Assembly: GCF_900090045.1 (NCBI RefSeq)
Contig: NC_041781.1
Location: forward strand, 1,026,001 to 1,090,000
Reading direction: 5' to 3'
From: Plasmodium malariae
Lineage: Eukaryota; Apicomplexa; Aconoidasida; Haemosporida; Plasmodiidae
Length of the DNA: 64,000 nt
Program-made: the position numbers and the translations under genes
The notes under the pieces: generated by a model
Seen by the model: only the letters and a program-made list of their open reading frames with translations
Told to the model about the DNA's origin: nothing
Database searches by the model: none
Part shown: one piece after another, positions 57,668-64,000 of the stretch
How the letters are laid out: each line of letters opens with the position of its first letter
Position numbering within the stretch: the first letter of the stretch is position 1

Positions 57668-58241
57668 CATTTATAAATTTACATATATACATGTACATAT
57701 ATAAATATACATATATACTGTACGTATATATATATATAAGTATGTATACATCAATTTTGCATAATTGTTGTATGGGTTATACGACAGAACCGAATTTTGT
57801 GTGTGACGAAAAAAAAAAAATTCGTTAAGGAATTTAATATAAATGAAAATTTTTGAAAATTACAAATGTTTGTTTTTTATAAAAAGAAATAGTTCTAAAA
57901 ATGTAGTTTTTAAAGGAAAATATTGTAACAGAATTTTTTTTTTTTGATGTTGTAATTCTTTTATTTCTCTTCATCATATTACAAAAAGAACTGGGAAAAA
58001 AAAAAAAAATAAAATAGAACAAAATTAATTTTTACACTTTAAAAATTTATATTATTTTTTAAGAATAACAAAAAAATGTGGCAAAAATGTTAAAAAAATA
58101 GTGGCAAAAAAGTACCCTACTCTGGTATTCATTGAACTGTATAAATTGCATAAACTTCTTGAATTTTTATTTATTTGCATTAGGTCCGTGTAACGCACAA
58201 AAAAGCTTCCTATATTTTGGTAATTTGTTTACACAACAATT
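56234..58241. other. Spacer upstream of TLDc gene and downstream of the giant gene
   Basis: Contains AACTGGAATTAACTGGAAT-like repeats (56440-56520), (AAT)n/GATAAT tracts (56800-56970), an AAACAAATAAGCAAAAACCC repeat (56995-57080), poly(A) runs and (TA)n (57622-57664). No gene seen. Confidence 0.6.
56800..57080 (+). repeat. AAT/GAT trinucleotide tract and AAACAAATAAGCAAAAACCC repeat
   Basis: A trinucleotide-rich block (AATAATGATAAT) is followed by four copies of a 19-20-base unit containing AAACAAATAAGCAAA. Confidence 0.8.
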
Positions 58242-61200
58242 TTATGTATCTTGAGCACTAAAAATGTTTTTAATATTATTCTCAATTAAATTTTGAATAT
58301 TTATCATATTTTCATTGACTGAACATGAATGGTCAATTGATGTGTCAAAAATATTATCTATCATTTCATTGAATGATTTTTTTTTTTTTTTTGAGATGCT
58401 ATTCATGCCTTCTTGATTTTTTAAACCATTTGAGTTTATTTCTTTTGTATTTTTTATATCATTACTAGTATTCTTTTTTTCTTTAATAATTGCATCCTTG
58501 AGCATTGCCACTTGTTGAAACTTTTCATTTTTATTTTTTGTAATATCTTTATATTGATGTAATGACAAAAAATTGTCATTATCGATTTCTTTTAAATATG
58601 TTTTTTTTTCCAATGTACTTTTATTGCTTTTACTCTCGTCCTTCAAAGGATCGCATGTGTTCATCTGCTGCATGCCATTGTTACATACTGAAGAAGAATT
58701 AAATCCTGTTGTACTCCTTACATTTGCGTAGTATTTTGAGTGTCCTTTTAAATTCTTTCCTGTTACACCATTCATTTTCAAATCTGTAATTTCTGTTTTT
58801 AAATATGGTTTGTCGGAATAATCCAGATTATCCTTTTTATTATCGCTATCATAATTTTCAGCTTTATTATTATCATCGTCATAATTATCATCGTCATAAT
58901 TATTATCGTCATAATTATTATCGTCATAATTATTATCGTCATAATTATTATCGTCATAATTATTAGCGTTATTATTTTCACTTTTACTACTGTCATTAGT
59001 ATCACTGTTATCAGCGCATTTATTTTTTTTATTTTTTTTTCTCACACACTTTTCTATTGCCTTGACGCTATTCTCGTATTGGCCTTCTTTCTTCACATCT
59101 TCATCTACACACATTTCTGCATTATCTTCACCCTTATTTTTCATTTTATTGTTTTTATTGAGTTCTTTTGTTTCAATAATTTTACGTCTTTCTGGATATG
59201 TAATCACTTGTGTGTTATCAACGAGAATGGACATTTCTTTTAATTTTTTCTGACTATTATTATCTGTTTTCTTTTTTAAAAAAATTTTCCCTTCATTTTG
59301 AAATTGGTCATTTTTGCATGCACTGTTCATACTCTTCTGCACGTAATTGTTGACATTTTCGTTCGCGCTTTTGTTGACATTTTCGTTCACGTTTTTGTTA
59401 ATATTTTCGTTCGCGCCTTTGTTGACATTTTTGTTCACGTTTCTGTTCACGTTTACAATCACATTTTTTTTATGAAGGAAGTTCCTTAGTGAACTATCCT
59501 CACTCGCACGTGACGACATTTCATTGAGACTCTTTTTAGTGCTGACCTGTTCATAATTTATTATATGGTTTTTTTCTTCACAATTTTTTTTATTCATTTT
59601 TTCCTCGTATGTGTTATTTCCTTTTATTTTTTGCAAGGACGACAGTATTTCTTCCATTTGTTCCATGACGGTTTTTTTAAGTTTTTCATTTTTTAAATAA
59701 TCGATGTTACAGTTTTTATTATTACCGTTGATATTATTACCGTTGATATTATTACCGTTGATATTATTACCGTTGATATTATTACCGTTGATATTATTAC
59801 CGTTGATATTATTACCGTTGATATTATTACCGTTGATATCATTACCGTTGATATTATTATCGTTGTTATTATTACCTTTGTTATTATTACCTTTGTTATT
59901 ATTACAGTTTTTATTATTACCTTTGTTAATGTTGTTTTTGTAATTGTTGCTATTATTACTGTTGCTGCTATTTAAATTTCCCTCAGTTAACACATCTTTT
60001 GTTTGTTTGTGTACGTCTACCTCATCTTCGTTGTTCGTGTAGTTAACTGTATTGTCGTTTGTTCTATCATTCGTACTATCATCCGTCTCCCGTGACTCGT
60101 TCGTAAGAATGTTATTCATAATGTTGTTATGGAATACATTATTTTGTGTTTTCTTCTGAGTGTAATTTTTAGTATGACTGTTCATAAAATTTTCGAGAAC
60201 ACCGATTAATTTACCCCATAATTTACCATTTTCCTTTGACTCATTTCCGTTTTCCAAATTTTCAAAAGTTGCTTTAATAGAATCTTCCAAAAACAATTCT
60301 AGTGATGAATCACTGTCTCTATAAATCTCCCAGTTTTTTCTGAGTTCATTTTTTAAAAGAATTAAAAAATTTGTTGATATATCTTCACATATGCTGCTAT
60401 TTTTTCCATTTTCGCTAGTCAGTTGGTCGTCCGTAGGACCCTTTTTTTTACGTCCTCCTTTTTTCACATCTGCATCTAGTACTACTTCTTCCTTCGCTTC
60501 GACATAAAATACCTCCTTTTCCTTATCTAAAATTTTATTTCGTTCCACCTTCATTTTTTCCAAATAAGATGACTCCTCCAAGGCTTCACAAATATAGACA
60601 GGACTGCCATATGCATGACCATCATACTCGTGATTATCATGTGCTTCTGTACCATATAATTTGTTATCACTCCTCGTAACAGCATCATGTGCAATGGTTT
60701 TATTACTACTGCACTCGCTTTTTAATAATTCATGTTTACTATGCAAATCATTAATTTTTTCGATACTTTTATTAATAATGTTATCTTTAGCACATAACTG
60801 ACCTTTTAATTTAGCTATTTCTTCCTTTAGATCGGTGTTATTTTTGGACAGTTCATCATTAGTACATTGGAGAGCATGATGCTTTTGCTTTAACTCGTTA
60901 TAATCTATTTCTCTTCCCTTAATTGAATTTTCAATTTTTTTTAAAATATATTTTTTTTTTTTTTTTTCTTTTTCTAAATTTAATTTATAATTATTAGCTA
61001 TTTTATGTAATTCCTCTTCTTTTTCTTTTAATTTATCACATTGTACAGTTAGAAACATAATTTTCTTGTTACATTCTTCATTCTTATTGACAATATAATC
61101 TTTTATTTTTTCCATATCTGTTATTTTATTAACTAACTGCTGTAAATCATAATGATGTTGATGTGATTCTTCGTCTAATTCCTTTTTGAGGAAAACATTT

Positions 61201-64000
61201 TCTTTCTGCATCTTATCTATATAATTCTGAAAAGACTGTTTATTTATTCTTAACATTTCATTAGTTTTTATAACAGTGTTTTCTAACATGAATTTTAAAT
61301 AATCATTTTTTTTATCTACTTCTTCCTTTTCCCTTTTGATGTCATTATATTCCTTAAGAATAATTTTCATACTTTTAGAAATTCGCTTCACATACTTTTT
61401 ATGTCTTTTTTTTTTCAGATTGAACTTATTTTCCATTTTTTCTTTTATATTTACCAAAATATTTTGCTCAATTTCATCATCTTTTTTTTTTTTGTCTTTT
61501 TCACATTTCGGTACATTAAGTGAAATGTTTTTTTCTTTCCCCACCATTTGGTTTAAAACACACGCGATACTATCCCCAATTTTGAAAACAGAACCATCTG
61601 CTGTTTTAGCGGCAGACCCATCCACCATCCAATCGGAAAAACCTTCCCAATTGTTCTGCTCGTCTTTTTTCACATTGAGGATAGTTTCCTTTTTTTCTAC
61701 GTTCTTTTTTCCCCTTAATATATCATTTTTCATATAGTTAATTTCTTGCTGCAGCTTTTTTAAGAGCACCATTTTGTCATTTTTCAATTTTTGTTTGTGT
61801 ATGTTTTCTAAACAAATTGCATTTTCTTCGATAATTTCACTCTTCTCTATACTTGGAATGTTATCAATTTTTTTTGTTTCATTTTTTTTTTTTTTTTTTT
61901 TTTTCATTATTGTATTTATGCTATTGGAGCAATGCTGGTTGTCCCCTTTGTTAACAGTGGTTAACAAGTCCAAGCTAGGACTACTATTCACGCTTCTTTT
62001 ATTACCTGCTTTATGTTTATTATTACTAGTACTACTATTACAGACACATTCTACTTCGCTTCCTTTTTGTTTGACTCCTTTAGCAATTTTATTGACAAAT
62101 GTATGATCGACCAATGCTTTACTACGTTTTTTCATAATAGAACTTGGTTCACCACTTTTCTTATGTAGCTCATATTTATCATTTATTTCTCTTTTGTTAC
62201 AACATGAACTGTTCATATTTTCTTTTTTCAAATGACCCGCAATTTTACATTCGCTAGAATGTTTCAAATGCTGGGATTTTTGTTCATTCATAATTTTATT
62301 TCTTTTTTTTTTTACCAATTTATTGCAAATATGATTTGTTTTATTTTCCTGACTATCGTACATATTGTTCTCTGTGACTCTGCAGCATTTCGTTTTATCA
62401 TTTGTGTTACTACGATTCACATTAAGATGAGACAACTTTATGATTTCTCCTTTTTTTTCAAAAGAAGTATTTAAAACATTTGGCAAATTTATGCATACAT
62501 TTTTTTCCTTTTTGTTTAACTTTTTCAATTTCAACACACTACCTAATGTGCATTTTGTTTTATTATTTATATTTTTTTCAGCATATTCAGAATTAAGATC
62601 ATTCTTACACAAATTATTAGCTTTTCCATGATGTAATGAAAAGACTAATTCTTTTTTTTTTTTTTTTTTCATTTCGTCAAATGATGAGAAATTGACTTTA
62701 TATGTTTCTTCTTCCGTTTTATACTCTCCGTCATTATAACGACTATTATAATAACTATCATTACAACTAACATAAAAACTATTCTTACAACCTTTGTGTG
62801 GTGTATCAAAAATATTATTAACAGGACAGGTATTTAAAAAATTTCCTGTACAATGATCACAATTTTTTGCAATTTTACCTGAGTCAGAAAAATATTCCAC
62901 ATTTTGCGATTTTACTATGTTATGAGATGATGAAACATTTTTATCATCACTTAGACAATTACATATGTTAGATGAGAATGCATTTTCTTTCATATATGTT
63001 GAAGTGCATATTTCTTGTTTCTCTTTTTTCTTGTTGTTATTACTTTGTGCATAACTTTTATTTAAACTATTCACCCCTAAACAAGGCATAAAGAATTGTT
63101 TATTGGGTAATATCTTTGTTATCTTTTTATTTGTTTCTTTCTTATCATTTTTTACGCATATACTTGTATTACTCAATTCGCTATTTTCATTTTTGCTGTT
63201 TCGTAATATTTTATCTTTATTACTAACTAAAATTTTTTTCTTTCCTTCTTTGCACTTTCTCATTTTTGTTAAATTACTTTCACTTAAATTCCTTTTCATA
63301 CTACAACTTTTTATACTATGGTTACTATTGCTCGAATATTTTCGGTCATTAGTAAAAATATGTTCATCCTTATCACATCCACTAAAATTAGCACATTCAT
63401 CACAGCTATCATCATCATTATAACTCACAATGGATAACAAGTCATTCCTGATTTTACTCCTTAACTCGTTAGTATGTGTTATATTACTATTATTGCTCTT
63501 TTCTATCACACAAGTTTTTTCATCGAGCTGTAAGACTGCATTATGGAAGGGGGGAATACTACCACAGATGGTAGGATCACCATCACTACTTCCACTGGTA
63601 CCGCTAACATCACTAAAAGATTTTTCTTTGCCGAAAAATAGCTTACATTTCTTTACCCCCCCATGATTATACCCTCTTTTTCTACTTGCAGAATTGAAGG
63701 AAGAAACATTTTTTTTAAAATTGTCCATTTTTTCCTTTCTTAGTAGTACTTCATGTCCATATGGTAAATCCATGTTCTTATTACATGTTGCTATAGCTTT
63801 AAATATACCACTTGTTCTATTATTTGTTCTATTATTTGTTCTATTATTCGTTCTATTATTTGTTCTATTATTCGTTCTATTATTTGTTCTATTATTTGTT
63901 CTATTTTTCATTTTTTTATTTATCCTATGCTTTAGTTTAAGGTTCTTTCTTTCTTTTATTCTTCCATCTCCCTTACGCAAACACGAAATAATTTTGAACT
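58242..64000 (-). CDS. Giant Asn/Lys-rich coiled-coil protein, unknown function (5' end outside window)
   Basis: The minus-strand frame is open to the window edge, so the start lies beyond 64000; 1918 residues are visible. The apparent start at 63980 is a TTG inside the frame, not a real start. Landmarks: (NNRT)8 at 63797-63905; a Ser/Asn/Lys-rich region to about 61500; a heptad-rich coiled coil of some 240 residues at about 60700-61440; a GNNI repeat at 59704-59865; NVNKxxNEN repeats at 59330-59465; NYDD repeats at 58864-58968; and an ordered-looking C-terminus with NIFDTSIDHSCSV. I recognise no enzymatic domain. A structural or scaffold role is possible but not shown. Confidence 0.85.
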   Translation of the reverse strand, partial: FKIISCLRKGDGRIKERKNLKLKHRINKKMKNRTNNRTNNRTNNRTNNRTNNRTNNRTNNRTSGIFKAIATCNKNMDLPYGHEVLLRKEKMDNFKKNVSSFNSASRKRGYNHGGVKKCKLFFGKEKSFSDVSGTSGSSDGDPTICGSIPPFHNAVLQLDEKTCVIEKSNNSNITHTNELRSKIRNDLLSIVSYNDDDSCDECANFSGCDKDEHIFTNDRKYSSNSNHSIKSCSMKRNLSESNLTKMRKCKEGKKKILVSNKDKILRNSKNENSELSNTSICVKNDKKETNKKITKILPNKQFFMPCLGVNSLNKSYAQSNNNKKKEKQEICTSTYMKENAFSSNICNCLSDDKNVSSSHNIVKSQNVEYFSDSGKIAKNCDHCTGNFLNTCPVNNIFDTPHKGCKNSFYVSCNDSYYNSRYNDGEYKTEEETYKVNFSSFDEMKKKKKKELVFSLHHGKANNLCKNDLNSEYAEKNINNKTKCTLGSVLKLKKLNKKEKNVCINLPNVLNTSFEKKGEIIKLSHLNVNRSNTNDKTKCCRVTENNMYDSQENKTNHICNKLVKKKRNKIMNEQKSQHLKHSSECKIAGHLKKENMNSSCCNKREINDKYELHKKSGEPSSIMKKRSKALVDHTFVNKIAKGVKQKGSEVECVCNSSTSNNKHKAGNKRSVNSSPSLDLLTTVNKGDNQHCSNSINTIMKKKKKKKNETKKIDNIPSIEKSEIIEENAICLENIHKQKLKNDKMVLLKKLQQEINYMKNDILRGKKNVEKKETILNVKKDEQNNWEGFSDWMVDGSAAKTADGSVFKIGDSIACVLNQMVGKEKNISLNVPKCEKDKKKKDDEIEQNILVNIKEKMENKFNLKKKRHKKYVKRISKSMKIILKEYNDIKREKEEVDKKNDYLKFMLENTVIKTNEMLRINKQSFQNYIDKMQKENVFLKKELDEESHQHHYDLQQLVNKITDMEKIKDYIVNKNEECNKKIMFLTVQCDKLKEKEEELHKIANNYKLNLEKEKKKKKYILKKIENSIKGREIDYNELKQKHHALQCTNDELSKNNTDLKEEIAKLKGQLCAKDNIINKSIEKINDLHSKHELLKSECSSNKTIAHDAVTRSDNKLYGTEAHDNHEYDGHAYGSPVYICEALEESSYLEKMKVERNKILDKEKEVFYVEAKEEVVLDADVKKGGRKKKGPTDDQLTSENGKNSSICEDISTNFLILLKNELRKNWEIYRDSDSSLELFLEDSIKATFENLENGNESKENGKLWGKLIGVLENFMNSHTKNYTQKKTQNNVFHNNIMNNILTNESRETDDSTNDRTNDNTVNYTNNEDEVDVHKQTKDVLTEGNLNSSNSNNSNNYKNNINKGNNKNCNNNKGNNNKGNNNNDNNINGNDINGNNINGNNINGNNINGNNINGNNINGNNINGNNINGNNKNCNIDYLKNEKLKKTVMEQMEEILSSLQKIKGNNTYEEKMNKKNCEEKNHIINYEQVSTKKSLNEMSSRASEDSSLRNFLHKKNVIVNVNRNVNKNVNKGANENINKNVNENVNKSANENVNNYVQKSMNSACKNDQFQNEGKIFLKKKTDNNSQKKLKEMSILVDNTQVITYPERRKIIETKELNKNNKMKNKGEDNAEMCVDEDVKKEGQYENSVKAIEKCVRKKNKKNKCADNSDTNDSSKSENNNANNYDDNNYDDNNYDDNNYDDNNYDDDNYDDDNNKAENYDSDNKKDNLDYSDKPYLKTEITDLKMNGVTGKNLKGHSKYYANVRSTTGFNSSSVCNNGMQQMNTCDPLKDESKSNKSTLEKKTYLKEIDNDNFLSLHQYKDITKNKNEKFQQVAMLKDAIIKEKKNTSNDIKNTKEINSNGLKNQEGMNSISKKKKKSFNEMIDNIFDTSIDHSCSVNENMINIQNLIENNIKNIFSAQDT
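58864..58968 (-). repeat. Coding 12-bp repeat (NYDD)n
   Basis: Seven to eight copies of Asn-Tyr-Asp-Asp with DN variants in the giant protein. Confidence 0.88.
59704..59865 (-). repeat. Coding 15-bp repeat (GNNIN)n
   Basis: About ten copies encoding Asn-Gly-Asn-Asn-Ile with a degenerate GNNK edge; nearly identical at DNA level. Confidence 0.9.
63797..63905 (-). repeat. Coding 12-bp repeat (NNRT)8
   Basis: Eight to nine copies encoding Asn-Asn-Arg-Thr near the visible N-terminal end, with only TT/TC codon variants between copies. Confidence 0.9.

Noticed and set aside
1..64000. tRNA, rRNA, CRISPR arrays and transposons
   Set aside because: I saw no T-loop/anticodon pattern, no rRNA landmarks, no spaced direct repeats of CRISPR type (all arrays are head-to-tail satellites), and no transposase, reverse transcriptase or terminal repeats.

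Overview
This window is nuclear DNA of a malaria parasite (genus Plasmodium). It is extremely AT-rich, with long poly(A)/poly(T) and (TA)n tracts, Asn- and Lys-rich insertions in otherwise conserved proteins, small introns with GT..AG borders and T-rich acceptors, and intergenic spacers of 1-6 kb full of minisatellites. The gene order (RecQ helicase, dihydrouridine synthase, gamma-glutamylcysteine synthetase, SET/NAP histone chaperone, membrane DnaJ, thioredoxin-fold protein, PDI, sugar-transporter-like MFS) is, from memory, that of a central part of P. falciparum chromosome 9. I cannot fix the species; nothing here looks subtelomeric.

Layout. 1-2.7 kb: no protein gene, but unusually complex sequence on the + strand that contains ACCCTGAACCCT, the exact complement of the Plasmodium telomere repeat GGGTTCA. 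I read it as the very large telomerase RNA gene. 3.7-5.6 kb: RecQ/BLM-type helicase (+). 8.9-11.5 kb: four-exon gene of unknown function with a possible C-terminal GAT-like helical region (+). 12.5-14.2 kb: DusA-type tRNA-dihydrouridine synthase (-). 18.4-21.5 kb: gamma-glutamylcysteine synthetase (+). 22.4-24.5 kb: three-exon SET/NAP chaperone (-). 24.5-30.1 kb: long spacer with only weak exon candidates. 30.1-32.1 kb: membrane DnaJ protein (+). 33.8-34.9 kb: PPPDE/DeSI-type peptidase (-), first exon unresolved. 38.4-39.5 kb: thioredoxin-like protein without the nucleophilic Cys (+). 41.4-43.4 kb: PDI-like protein (+). 44.9-46.3 kb: MFS transporter (+). 47.7-49.2 kb: OST48/WBP1 subunit of oligosaccharyltransferase (+). 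50.6-51.4 kb: PLP homeostasis protein (YggS/PROSC) (+). 52.7-56.2 kb: TLDc protein with a possible GRAM-like N-terminus (-). 58.2 kb to the edge: 5'-truncated giant coiled-coil, Asn-rich protein of unknown function (-).

There are no operons; each gene should be transcribed alone. Several neighbours share secretory-pathway or redox themes: glutathione synthesis, a thioredoxin-fold protein, a PDI, a membrane J-protein and OST48. Telomerase RNA and a RecQ helicase sit side by side. Because the order appears conserved with other Plasmodium species, I treat this as inherited synteny, not proof of co-regulation. Exon structures below were rebuilt by hand from splice-site sequence and reading phase. 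Where all phases close and the total is divisible by three, confidence is high.
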